From assembly GCF_021026195.1 (NCBI RefSeq), contig NZ_JAJNCT010000020.1, positions 1-64,000 of the forward strand: a DNA stretch of 64,000 nt, given 5' to 3'. The DNA comes from Comamonas koreensis. GTDB lineage: Bacteria > Pseudomonadota > Gammaproteobacteria > Burkholderiales > Burkholderiaceae_C. Positions 55,911 to 64,000 of this stretch are shown here, in pieces; positions within the stretch are counted from its first letter, which is position 1; each line of letters starts with the position of its first letter. Below the pieces are notes generated by a model. The model was not told where the DNA came from, ran no database searches, and saw only the letters and a program-made list of their open reading frames with translations. The position numbers and the translations under genes are program-made.

Positions 55911-56288
55911 ATGGCAACTCGCAAGAAAACTGCTGCGCCCAACCGCAGCTTCAAAGTCTCCGACCAGATCCAGCGCGATCTGTCGGAGCTGATCGCCCGT
56001 GAGTTGAAGGACCCACGTGTGGGCATGGTGACCCTGCAAGCCGTTGAGGTGACGCCGGACTATGCCCACGCCAAGGTCTATTTCAGCTTGCTGATCGGTG
56101 ACCCCGACCAGACCCAGGACGCACTGAACCAGGCTGCTGGCTTTTTGCGCAATGGCCTGTTCAAGCGCCTGCACATCCACACCGTGCCGACCTTGCACTT
56201 CATCTACGACCGCACCACCGAGCGTGCGGCCGACATGAATGCCTTGATCGCCAAGGCAGTGGCATCGCGCGGTCCCGAGGAAGGCTGA
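55911..56288 (+). CDS. rbfA: Ribosome-binding factor A
   Basis: A 125-residue KH-fold protein that helps 30S maturation and cold adaptation. [20 protein letters not shown] and [20 protein letters not shown] are characteristic. Starts 6 bases after infB; truB follows 4 bases later. Confidence 0.95.
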   Translation: MATRKKTAAPNRSFKVSDQIQRDLSELIARELKDPRVGMVTLQAVEVTPDYAHAKVYFSLLIGDPDQTQDALNQAAGFLRNGLFKRLHIHTVPTLHFIYDRTTERAADMNALIAKAVASRGPEEG

Positions 56289-56292
56289 CCCG

Positions 56293-57285
56293 ATGAATGC
56301 CTCTCGCACACGGGTGCAGCGGCGCCCTGTGCACGGGGTGTTTCTGCTCGACAAACCCATTGGCCTGTCCAGCAACGACGCTTTGCAAAAAGTGAAGTGG
56401 CTGCTGCGCGCCGAAAAAGCGGGCCATACCGGCACGCTCGACCCGTTGGCTACGGGTGTGCTGCCGCTGTGTTTTGGCGCGGCCACCAAGTTCAGCCAAT
56501 TGCAGCTTGATGCCCCCAAGACCTATGAGGCCCTGGTACACCTGGGCGCCACCACCACCACCGGCGATGCCGAGGGTGAGGTGCTGCAGACATGGGAGGT
56601 GGACGCATCAGCGCTGACCGACGAGAAGCTGGCCGCCGTGGCGGCCCAGTTCACCGGTCCCATCAGCCAGGTGCCGCCGATGTACAGCGCGCTCAAGCGC
56701 GATGGCAAGGCCCTCTACGAATACGCCCGTGCTGGCATCACGCTTGAGCGTGAGCCGCGCGCCGTGACCATCTTGCATCTGAGCTTGTCCCGCGTGGATG
56801 AGGAGCAGGACTTTGTCGCGCTCAAGATGACGGTGCGCTGCAGCAAGGGCACCTATGTGCGTACCCTGGCCGAGGATATTGGCCAGGCGCTCGGCTATGG
56901 CGCGCATCTGCGCAGCCTGCGCCGCATAGAAACCGGTGGGATCGACCTGTCCCGCTGTATCAGCCTGCAAACTCTGGAAGCGACGCCCGATGCGGAGCGC
57001 CTGCAAACCGTGTTGCCCGTCGACACGTTGCTTGCAGCGCACACCCGTGTCACGCTCGATGGTGATAATGCAGGCAGATTTTTGTCCGGCTTGCGCCGGC
57101 GGGGTGAATGGGCCGATGCCGATGCAGTGGCCGTTTACGGAGAAGAGCCTCCTGCGCTTTTGGGTGTGGCACACATCCGGGCGCGCGAGCTCATTCCCGA
57201 CCGCCTCCTGAGCCCCGTCGAGATTCAACAAATTTTGGAAGGAACGCCGCGCCCACAAGCCAGCGGCATTTTGGAAACATCATGA
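56293..57285 (+). CDS. truB: tRNA pseudouridine(55) synthase
   Basis: A 330-residue enzyme that makes pseudouridine-55 in the T loop of tRNAs. The catalytic aspartate is in [19 protein letters not shown] (about 50-68), and [19 protein letters not shown] is the conserved start. Its stop overlaps the typA start by 4 bases. Confidence 0.95.
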   Translation: MNASRTRVQRRPVHGVFLLDKPIGLSSNDALQKVKWLLRAEKAGHTGTLDPLATGVLPLCFGAATKFSQLQLDAPKTYEALVHLGATTTTGDAEGEVLQTWEVDASALTDEKLAAVAAQFTGPISQVPPMYSALKRDGKALYEYARAGITLEREPRAVTILHLSLSRVDEEQDFVALKMTVRCSKGTYVRTLAEDIGQALGYGAHLRSLRRIETGGIDLSRCISLQTLEATPDAERLQTVLPVDTLLAAHTRVTLDGDNAGRFLSGLRRRGEWADADAVAVYGEEPPALLGVAHIRARELIPDRLLSPVEIQQILEGTPRPQASGILETS

Positions 57286-59111
57286 GCAAACAAATCCGCA
57301 ATATTGCGATCATCGCCCACGTTGACCATGGCAAGACGACCATGGTGGACCAGCTGCTGCGCCAGTCTGGTACCTTCGCCGAACACGAAAAAGTCGTGGA
57401 CACCGTGATGGACAACCACGCCATCGAGCGTGAGCGCGGCATTACCATCCTGGCCAAGAACTGCGCCGTGTCCTGGAACGGCACCCACATCAACATTCTC
57501 GACACCCCTGGTCACGCGGACTTCGGTGGTGAAGTGGAACGCGCGCTGTCCATGGTGGACGGTGTGGTGCTGCTGATCGACGCGCAAGAAGGCCCCATGC
57601 CCCAAACGCGTTTCGTGACCAAGAAGGCACTGGCCCTGGGCCTCAAGCCCATCGTCGTGGTGAACAAGGTCGACAAGCCCGGTGCCAACCCCGACAAGGT
57701 CGTGAACGCTGCGTTCGACCTGTTCGACAAGCTCGGCGCAACCGATGAACAGCTGGACTTCCCCGTGGTGTACGCCTCGGGTATCAACGGCTGGTCGTCG
57801 AAGGAAGAAGGCGAGCCAGGCGCGCAATGGGGTCCCGACATGTCGGCCCTGTTCGAAACCATTCTGGAACACGTGCCATCGGTGCAAGGCGACGCGACTG
57901 CACCGCTGCAGATGCAAGTCTCCGCACTGGACTACTCCACCTTCGTGGGCCGTATCGGCGTGGGCCGTATCACCCAGGGCACGCTCAAGCCCGGTCAGCA
58001 AGTGGCCGTGATGGCCGGCCTGGACGGCAAGAGCTACACCGGCAAGATCAACCAGGTCCACACCTTCCAAGGTATTGACCGCGTGCAAGCGACCGAAGCC
58101 GGTCCTTCCGAAATCGTGCTGATCAGCGGTATCGAAAACATCGGTATCGGTGAAACCGTGACCGACCCGGCCAATCCACAGCCTCTGCCGATGCTGAAGA
58201 TTGACGAGCCTACGCTGACCATGAACTTCTGCGTGAACACCTCGCCACTGGCAGGTCGTGAAGGCAAGTACGTGACCAGCCGCCAGATCTGGGACCGCCT
58301 GCAAAAGGAACTGCGCTCCAACGTGGCCCTGCGCGTCAAGGAAACCGACGAAGACGGTATCTTTGAAGTGGCTGGCCGTGGTGAACTGCACCTGACCATT
58401 CTGCTGGAAGAAATGCGCCGCGAAGGCTATGAGCTGGCCGTGTCCAAGCCACGTGTTGTGATGCAAATGATCGACGGCGTGCGCCACGAGCCTATCGAGC
58501 TGGTGACGGCCGATATCGAAGAAGGCCACCAAGGCGGCGTGATGCAAGCCCTGGGCGAGCGCAAGGGCGAGCTGGTGAACATGGAACCCGATGGCCGCGG
58601 TCGCGTCCGTCTGGAATACCGCATTCCAGCCCGTGGCCTGATCGGTTTCACCAACGAATTCCTGAACCTGACCCGTGGTTCCGGCCTGATCGCCAACATC
58701 TTCGACAGCTACGAGCCGCACAAGGGCGACATCGGCGGCCGCAAGAACGGCGTGCTGATCTCGATGGACGACGGTGAAATCTTTACCTACGCCCTGGGCA
58801 AGCTGGACGACCGTGGCCGCATGTTCGTCAAGCCCAACGACCCCGTGTACGAAGGCATGATCGTCGGTATCCACAGCCGTGACAACGACCTGGTGGTGAA
58901 CGCCACCCGTACCAAGCAGCTGACCAATTTCCGCGTGAGCGGCAAGGAAGACGCGATCAAGATCACGCCTCCTATCGAGCTGTCGCTGGAATACGGCGTG
59001 GAGTTCATCGAAGAAGACGAACTGCTGGAAATCACCCCGACCAGCCTGCGCGTGCGCAAGCGCCACCTGAAGGAACACGACCGCAAGCGCGCATCGCGCG
59101 AAAACGCATAA
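57282..59111 (+). CDS. typA: Ribosome-associated GTPase TypA/BipA
   Basis: A 609-residue translational GTPase with [31 protein letters not shown] and [16 protein letters not shown], and the TypA C-terminal domain ending in a basic tail. It supports 50S assembly and stress or cold growth. It overlaps truB (ATGA), a frequent last member of this operon in Comamonadaceae by my recollection. Confidence 0.96.
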   Translation: MSKQIRNIAIIAHVDHGKTTMVDQLLRQSGTFAEHEKVVDTVMDNHAIERERGITILAKNCAVSWNGTHINILDTPGHADFGGEVERALSMVDGVVLLIDAQEGPMPQTRFVTKKALALGLKPIVVVNKVDKPGANPDKVVNAAFDLFDKLGATDEQLDFPVVYASGINGWSSKEEGEPGAQWGPDMSALFETILEHVPSVQGDATAPLQMQVSALDYSTFVGRIGVGRITQGTLKPGQQVAVMAGLDGKSYTGKINQVHTFQGIDRVQATEAGPSEIVLISGIENIGIGETVTDPANPQPLPMLKIDEPTLTMNFCVNTSPLAGREGKYVTSRQIWDRLQKELRSNVALRVKETDEDGIFEVAGRGELHLTILLEEMRREGYELAVSKPRVVMQMIDGVRHEPIELVTADIEEGHQGGVMQALGERKGELVNMEPDGRGRVRLEYRIPARGLIGFTNEFLNLTRGSGLIANIFDSYEPHKGDIGGRKNGVLISMDDGEIFTYALGKLDDRGRMFVKPNDPVYEGMIVGIHSRDNDLVVNATRTKQLTNFRVSGKEDAIKITPPIELSLEYGVEFIEEDELLEITPTSLRVRKRHLKEHDRKRASRENA

Positions 59112-59139
59112 TCTGCGTTGCGACGTGATCCAACACCAG

Positions 59140-59166
59140 AAAAGGCCGCATTTGCGGCCTTTTTTG
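59140..59166 (+). terminator. Terminator of the rimP-typA operon
   Basis: AAAGGCCGC-ATTT-GCGGCCTTTTTT lies 29 bases past the typA stop, in front of the convergent LysR gene. Confidence 0.9.
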
Positions 59167-59179
59167 CGTATTGGCGGCG

Positions 59180-60076
59180 TCAGCCCGTAGGCTGGAGCTT
59201 GAGCAGCAGTTCCTTCAAACGCTGCGCCGTGGCCACCGGCTGGCGCTGGTTCAAAGCCAGCGCAATGCCGATCTGGGGCAGGTGCAGGGTGTCGGTCAGC
59301 TCGCGGAAGATCACGCCGGGTGTGGCGGCCTTGGCGACCACGGCCGGCACCAGGGCCACGCCCAGGCCAGCGCCCACCAGGCTCACCAAGGTCTGTGCCT
59401 GCACCGCATGCTGCTTGATCTGCGGCATGAAGCCGGCGTTCTGGCAGGCCAGCACCACCAAGGCATGCAGGCCCGGCACCTCGCTGGGGCGGTAGTTCAC
59501 AAAGGGCTGGTCGGCCAGGTCGATCAGCTGCAGGCTCTCCTTGATCTGCAGCGGGTTGCCAGCGGGCAGGGCGGCAATCAGGCGGTCAGGCTCGACCGGG
59601 GTGATGGACAGGTCGGTGGCCTGGGTCACCGGGTAGCGCAGCAGGCCGGCGTCAAAATCGCCGCTGGCAACCTGGGCACAGATCTCGCGCGTCGTGGATT
59701 CGGTCAGCACCAGGTCAATGGCAGGGTAGGCCGCGCGAAAGGCCTGCACCAGCTGCGGAATCAGCGAGAACGTGGCCGAGCCGATAAAGCCGATGTGCAG
59801 GCGCCCCAGCTCGCCACTCGCGGTGGCCTGCGACACGGCCTGCACCTGGCGCGCATGGTAGAGCGCGAGCTTGGCGCTCTCCAAGGCAGCCCGGCCCGCG
59901 CCCGACAGCACGGTGCCGCGCCGGTCACGCTCGAACAGCTGCACGCCCAGGTCGTCTTCGAGCTTGCGGATTGACTGCGACAGCGGCGGCTGCGACATAT
60001 GCAATTGCTCGGCCGCCTGGCGGTAGTTCAGGGTGTGCGCCAGGGTGACGAAGTGGCGCAGTTGGCGCAAGTCCAT
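59180..60076 (-). CDS. LysR-family transcriptional regulator
   Basis: A 298-residue regulator with an N-terminal winged helix (MDLRQLRHFVTLAHTLNYRQ, AAEQLHMSQPPLSQSIRKLE) and an effector domain beginning LHIGFIGSATFSLIPQLVQA, of the CatM/BenM-like group. GGAGA lies 7 bases before the ATG at 60076. Divergent from the CoA-transferase operon with 106 bases between, so it very likely controls that operon in response to a pathway acid or CoA ester. Confidence 0.9.
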   Translation of the reverse strand: MDLRQLRHFVTLAHTLNYRQAAEQLHMSQPPLSQSIRKLEDDLGVQLFERDRRGTVLSGAGRAALESAKLALYHARQVQAVSQATASGELGRLHIGFIGSATFSLIPQLVQAFRAAYPAIDLVLTESTTREICAQVASGDFDAGLLRYPVTQATDLSITPVEPDRLIAALPAGNPLQIKESLQLIDLADQPFVNYRPSEVPGLHALVVLACQNAGFMPQIKQHAVQAQTLVSLVGAGLGVALVPAVVAKAATPGVIFRELTDTLHLPQIGIALALNQRQPVATAQRLKELLLKLQPTG

Positions 60077-60182
60077 TGATATCTCCTGTGTATCAGTACC
60101 TGTCAATTGCGACATAGACACAGCTGAGAAACATATCAAATAATGCCATTCATCGCTATCACCACAAAGACGGAGACAAGCC
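60077..60182. promoter_or_regulatory. Divergent LysR/CoA-transferase promoter region
   Basis: This 106-base gap is AT-richer than its surroundings, has a GATA...TATC near-palindrome (60078-60097) beside the LysR start and ATCAAATAAT (about 60135-60144) as a possible -10 for the operon. Specific LysR sites cannot be assigned. Confidence 0.4.
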
Positions 60183-61361
60183 TTGAGTGCATTGACAGGC
60201 CTGCGGGTGCTGGACCTATCCAGCGTGATTTTCGGGCCGCTGGCCAGCCAGGTGCTGGCCGATTACGGCGCCGAGGTGATCAAGATCGAGCCGCCCGGCG
60301 GCGACTCCACGCGCTACACCGGGCCGGCTGCCGAGGCCGGCATGTCGGCGCTGTTCATGGGCTCCAACCGCAGCAAGAAAAGCATGGTGCTGGACCTGAA
60401 GGCGCCCGAGGCCCAGGAGGCGCTGCACGCACTGCTCAAGACTACCGACGTCTTCATGCACAGCATGCGCCCGCAAAAACTGGCCAAGCTGGGGCTAGAC
60501 CCGGTGCGCTTGCGCAGCCAGTACCCACGTCTGGTTTACGTAGGCCTGCATGGCTTTGGCGAGGATGGCCCCTATGCCGGTCTGCCGGCCTATGATGATG
60601 TGATCCAGGGCATGAGCGGCCTGGCCGACCTGATGGAGCGCCAGACCGGCGAGGCCCGCTACCTGCCCACCATTGCGGCTGACAAGACCTGCGGCCTGGT
60701 GGCAGCGCATGCGGTGATGGCAGCCTTGTTCCAGCGCGAGCGTACGGGAGAGGGCAGCTTTGTCGAGGTGCCGATGTACGAGACCATGGTGGGCTTCAAC
60801 CTGGTTGAGCATTTCTACGGCATGCATTTTGAGCCCGCACTCAGCGGCGCCGGCTACCCGCGCGTGATGGCGCCCTGGCGCAAGCCCTACAAGACCTTGG
60901 ACGGCCATGTCTGCATGATGCCCTACACCGATGGCCACTGGCGCCGCTTCTTTGCCGCTGTGGGCCAGCCGGAACTGGCGCAGGACGAGCGCTTTGCCAC
61001 CCAGGCCCAGCGCACCCGCCATATCGCGACGCTGTTGGAGACCATGAGCAGCTACGTGACGCAAAAGGACACTGCCTACTGGCTGCAGACCTGCGAGGCG
61101 CTGGAGATTCCCGCCGCCCCCGTCGCGCGCATGGACGACCTGCCACGCGACCCGCACCTGCAGGCCACCGGCTTTTTTGTCGAAAAGCAGGACCCCGCCA
61201 TGGGCACGGTGCGCTTCCCGCGCTCATCAGTGCGCATCGATGGTGCGCAGGCACCCATTGGCATGCCGCCGCGCTTGGGTGAGCACACGCAGCAGCTGCT
61301 GCGCGAGGCAGGCTGGGACGATGCCCGCATCGCCGCTTTGCAGCCTTCCGTGGCTGAATGA
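60183..61361 (+). CDS. CaiB/BaiF family CoA transferase
   Basis: A 392-residue class III CoA transferase that moves CoA between a carboxylic acid and an acyl-CoA. LTGLRVLDLSSVIFGPLASQ, DYGAEVIKIEPPGGD and AYDDVIQGMSGLADLMER (with the expected catalytic Asp) are typical. The start is a TTG with GGAG 7 bases upstream; no ATG is suitably placed. First gene of an operon with MaoC-like, Bug and acyl-CoA dehydrogenase genes, so it probably activates the imported acid. Confidence 0.9.
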   Translation: MSALTGLRVLDLSSVIFGPLASQVLADYGAEVIKIEPPGGDSTRYTGPAAEAGMSALFMGSNRSKKSMVLDLKAPEAQEALHALLKTTDVFMHSMRPQKLAKLGLDPVRLRSQYPRLVYVGLHGFGEDGPYAGLPAYDDVIQGMSGLADLMERQTGEARYLPTIAADKTCGLVAAHAVMAALFQRERTGEGSFVEVPMYETMVGFNLVEHFYGMHFEPALSGAGYPRVMAPWRKPYKTLDGHVCMMPYTDGHWRRFFAAVGQPELAQDERFATQAQRTRHIATLLETMSSYVTQKDTAYWLQTCEALEIPAAPVARMDDLPRDPHLQATGFFVEKQDPAMGTVRFPRSSVRIDGAQAPIGMPPRLGEHTQQLLREAGWDDARIAALQPSVAE

Positions 61362-61382
61362 ACCGCTGAAAGAAAAGACACC

Positions 61383-61886
61383 ATGACCGCCCCTAACTGG
61401 ATTTCTTCGACCGAGAACCGCGCCGCCACGCTGGCCGGCACTGCCCGTATGGGCCAGGGCTTTGTCTGGCAGGACCTGCAGGTTGGCCAGCAGCTGCGCA
61501 CCTTTCGCCGCACGGTGACGGAGACCGACCTGGTCAACTTCATCAACACCACCGGCATGCTCGAAGCCATCTTTATCGAAGACGGCTACGACGGCGGCGC
61601 GATCCGTGGCCGGCCGGTGCCCGGTGCGCTCACCTACACCTTGATCGAAGGCTTCATCCTGCAAAGCATGATCCAGGGCACGGGCCTGGCCATGCTGGAG
61701 CTGCATCAGAAGATTCTGGGCCCGGTCGTGGTGGGCGACACGATCGAGGCGCTGGTGGAAGTGACCGATATCAAGCCGACCAGCAAAGGTGGCCGGGCGG
61801 TGGTGACCTCGCGCATCGAGGTCTACAACCAGCGCCAGGAGCAGGTGATGGTCTACACCGCTGTGCGCCTGCTGGCCGGGCGCTAG
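61383..61886 (+). CDS. MaoC-like hotdog protein (acyl dehydratase family)
   Basis: A 167-residue hotdog-fold protein of the MaoC-like group. The segment TETDLVNFINTTGMLEAIF aligns with the hydratase active-site region, but the usual G-D-x-N-P-x-H residues are replaced (Gly58 is kept, Met59 in place of Asp, no matching His). Either it uses other residues or it binds rather than hydrates. AAAGAAAAG lies before the ATG. Between CoA transferase and Bug genes, a role on the pathway's CoA ester is inferred. Confidence 0.78.
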   Translation: MTAPNWISSTENRAATLAGTARMGQGFVWQDLQVGQQLRTFRRTVTETDLVNFINTTGMLEAIFIEDGYDGGAIRGRPVPGALTYTLIEGFILQSMIQGTGLAMLELHQKILGPVVVGDTIEALVEVTDIKPTSKGGRAVVTSRIEVYNQRQEQVMVYTAVRLLAGR

Positions 61887-61952
61887 CGCGGCATTGCGGT
61901 AGGCGGCCTCCACGGCCTGCGTCAGATGAGAGAACCAATACAGGAGACAAAG

Positions 61953-62930
61953 ATGCAATATGGTTTTGTACGTCGTCCGGCCCTGCTCGCGTTGGCGCTG
62001 GTGGCTGTTTGTGGGGCTGCGCAGGCGCAGGACCCCTGGCCCAGCAAGCCGATCACCCTGGTCGTGCCGTTCCCGCCTGGTGGGCCCACCGACATGGTGG
62101 CGCGGGTGCTGGCACAGCAAGTGGGCCAGCAGCTGGGGCAGACGGTCATTGTCGACAACCGGCCTGGTGCCAATGGCAATATCGGCAATGCGCTGGTGGC
62201 CAAGGCCGCCGCCGATGGCTACACGGTGCTCTACAACACCTCGTCGATTGCGCTCAGCCCCTCGCTGTACAAAAAGCTCAGCTATGACGTGGCCAAGGAC
62301 CTGCGCCCGGTGGCTTTGACGGCCGTGGTGCCGCTGGGCTTGGTGGTCAACCCCAAGGTGCCTGCCAACACCGTGCAAGAGCTGGTGAAGTACGCGCAGG
62401 ACAACAAGGGTAAGCTCTCTTACGGCTCGGCCGGCAATGGCAATGTGACTCACCTGGCTGCCTTCCAGGTGGTGCAGCACTACCGCATGGACGCCGCCCA
62501 TGTGCCCTACAAAGGCAGTGCGCCAGCCGATGTGGACCTGGTGGCCGGCCAGATCGAGTTCATGACCGACACCATCAACTCGGTGGCGCCCTTTATCAAG
62601 GACGGCAAGCTCAAGCTGCTGGCCGTCAGCACCGCCCAGCGCATTCCGAACTTTCCGGACGCACCCACCCTGGCCGAAAGCGGCATGACCGGCTTTGAGG
62701 CCGGTGCCTGGCAGGGCGTGATGGTGCCCGCCAAGACGCCCGATGCCGTGGTGCAGCGCCTCAACGCCGAGCTGATGAAAGCTTTGAAGGACCCCGGCGT
62801 GCTGGAAAAGCTGCGCGTGCAGGGCACCGAACCACTGGGCTCTACCCCGCAGGCCTATGGCGACTATATCCAGAGCGAAATCAAGCGCTGGGCTGGCGTG
62901 GTCAAGAGCACGGGTGTGTCCCTGGATTGA
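61953..62930 (+). CDS. Bug-family periplasmic substrate-binding protein (TctC-type)
   Basis: A 325-residue receptor with signal peptide FVRRPALLALALVAVCGAAQ. Family motifs are KPITLVVPFPPGGPTDMVAR, VDNRPGANGNIGNALVAKAA and GSAGNGNVTHLAAFQVV. CAGGAG precedes the ATG at 61953. It likely captures the substrate of this operon, a small organic acid. Membrane subunits are not adjacent. Confidence 0.92.
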   Translation: MQYGFVRRPALLALALVAVCGAAQAQDPWPSKPITLVVPFPPGGPTDMVARVLAQQVGQQLGQTVIVDNRPGANGNIGNALVAKAAADGYTVLYNTSSIALSPSLYKKLSYDVAKDLRPVALTAVVPLGLVVNPKVPANTVQELVKYAQDNKGKLSYGSAGNGNVTHLAAFQVVQHYRMDAAHVPYKGSAPADVDLVAGQIEFMTDTINSVAPFIKDGKLKLLAVSTAQRIPNFPDAPTLAESGMTGFEAGAWQGVMVPAKTPDAVVQRLNAELMKALKDPGVLEKLRVQGTEPLGSTPQAYGDYIQSEIKRWAGVVKSTGVSLD

Positions 62931-62945
62931 ACGAAAGCAAAGACG

Positions 62946-64000
62946 ATGACGATTCTCAACGGACTGGCCCTGACGCGCATCCCGCCTGAAGGCGAGGCGC
63001 TGCGCGCGGAGGTGCGTGGATTTTTGCAAGAGGCGGTCAAAGACATGCCCGCCCATATCCGCGCCAAATCCTGGAGCGGCTATGACCCGGCCTTCAGCCG
63101 CAAGCTGGGCGAGAAGGGCTGGCTGGGCATGACCTTCCCCAAGGCCTATGGCGGCCATGAGCAGGGTGCTTTTGCGCGCTATGTGGTGGTCGAGGAGCTG
63201 CTGAATTTTGGCGCGCCGGTGGGCTCGCACTGGATTGCCGAGCGCCAGAGCGCGCCGCTCATCCTGAAGTACGGCACCGAGGCGCAGAGGCAGCGCTATG
63301 TGCCGCCGGTGGCACGGGGCGAGAGCTTTTTCTGCATTGGCATGAGCGAGCCCAATGCCGGCTCCGACCTGGCCAGCGTGCGCACGCGCGCCGTGCCCAA
63401 TGATGATGGCTGGCTGCTCAATGGCCAGAAGATCTGGACCACCAACGCCCAACACTGCCAGTACATGATTGCGCTGGTGCGCACCTCGGGCGAGACGGCC
63501 GACCGCCACAAAGGCCTGTCGCAACTGATCGTGGACCTGAGCCTTCCCGGCGTTACCGTGCGGCCCATCGAGGACATGTCGGGCGACCGCCATTTCTGCG
63601 AGGTGTTTTTTGACAATGTGCAGCTCGCCCCCGATGCGCTGGTGGGCGCCGAAGGGCAGGGCTGGGAGCAGGTCACCGCCGAGCTGGCTTTTGAGCGCAG
63701 CGGCCCTGAGCGCCTGTTCTCGTCAGTGGTGCTGTTGGACCAGTGGCTGGCCTTTTTGCGCAGTCAGGCGGCGCCACGCGCCGAATCGCTGAAGCTGGCC
63801 GGCCAGATCCTGACGCGCCTGGCACCCTTGCGTGCGCTGTCGGTGGCGGTTCAAGAGAAGCTGGTGCAAGGTCAGAGCCCCATCGTCGAGGCCGCCCTGG
63901 TCAAGGACCAGGGCACGGTGCTGGAGCAGTACATTCCAGCCGCGATTGCCGATGACCTGATGGCGCTGGATGGCGAGGCCGTGCCACACGAACTGCTGCT
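62946..64000 (+). CDS. Acyl-CoA dehydrogenase (runs off the window)
   Basis: The frame opens at the ATG at 62946, 15 bases after the Bug gene, and continues with no stop to the window end (351 codons). It reads MTILNGLALTRIPPEGEALR, then GEKGWLGMTFPKAYGG, SFFCIGMSEPNAGSDLASVR and LNGQKIWTTNAQHCQYM, the FAD-binding core of acyl-CoA dehydrogenases. The catalytic glutamate would normally lie near residue 370, beyond the edge. It oxidises the acyl-CoA made by the upstream enzymes. Confidence 0.93.
   Translation, partial: MTILNGLALTRIPPEGEALRAEVRGFLQEAVKDMPAHIRAKSWSGYDPAFSRKLGEKGWLGMTFPKAYGGHEQGAFARYVVVEELLNFGAPVGSHWIAERQSAPLILKYGTEAQRQRYVPPVARGESFFCIGMSEPNAGSDLASVRTRAVPNDDGWLLNGQKIWTTNAQHCQYMIALVRTSGETADRHKGLSQLIVDLSLPGVTVRPIEDMSGDRHFCEVFFDNVQLAPDALVGAEGQGWEQVTAELAFERSGPERLFSSVVLLDQWLAFLRSQAAPRAESLKLAGQILTRLAPLRALSVAVQEKLVQGQSPIVEAALVKDQGTVLEQYIPAAIADDLMALDGEAVPHELL

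Noticed and set aside
53091..56519. An 1142-codon antisense frame across infB, rbfA and truB
   Set aside because: It shadows three well-identified genes and translates to compositionally biased text without domains.

Overview
This 64 kb window is ordinary high-GC chromosomal DNA of a betaproteobacterium. It is most likely from the family Comamonadaceae (Comamonas or a close relative). That placement is an inference from gene order and protein style: folC-SPOR-cvpA-purF-metZ-gltX, rimP-nusA-infB-rbfA-truB-typA, tmk-holB-pilZ-tatD, two Bug-type periplasmic binding proteins and a phasin. Genes are densely packed on both strands. No prophage, CRISPR array, toxin-antitoxin pair or recognisable defence island was seen. 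The only mobile DNA is the tail of an IS3-family element at the left edge.

Layout. 1-77: end of an IS3-type insertion sequence. 143-4064: iron block (hemP with a Fur box, a Bug binding protein, exbD-exbB-tonB, bfd and a small overlapping membrane ORF). 4557-6049: SWIB protein and an EamA exporter. 6216-7795: isocitrate lyase behind several palindromes. 7954-11744: cupin, argG, ppnP, a glycine-zipper protein and an ArsC-like reductase. 11791-18988: folC to gltX. 18974-20576: eleven tRNA genes (3 Ala, 4 Glu, 4 Asp) built on an exact 442-bp tandem period. 20677-24347: SDR dehydrogenase, ferric-iron binding protein, phasin and thioesterase. 24517-31331: pncB, a Na+/H+ antiporter-like protein, a hydroxyacid dehydrogenase, rmuC and an MFS transporter. 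31405-35787: OB-fold protein, tmk, holB, PilZ, tatD and an ankyrin protein. 35840-38403: copper ATPase behind a MerR-type promoter. 38633-47616: fabI, a yejABEF-like peptide importer interrupted by an opposite-strand DUF2127 gene, and an orphan pair of branched-chain-amino-acid-type ATPases. 47697-50674: lipocalin, a 56-aa basic protein, cbpM-cbpA and a thioredoxin. 50704-59111: rimP to typA behind a structured leader. 59180 to the end: a LysR regulator divergent from a CoA-transferase, MaoC-like, Bug and acyl-CoA dehydrogenase operon, which runs off the window.

Themes. Iron and heme uptake genes sit at the left with Fur-like sites. Central carbon use appears in the glyoxylate shunt, PHB granule protein and organic-acid CoA catabolism. 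Translation is served by gltX, the tRNA array and the rimP-typA operon. The least explained items are the tRNA array, two proteins too short for usual gene calling, the rimP leader, the promoter architectures of aceA, phaP and copA, and the right-hand catabolic cluster. I did not find a convincing wholly new multi-gene system.
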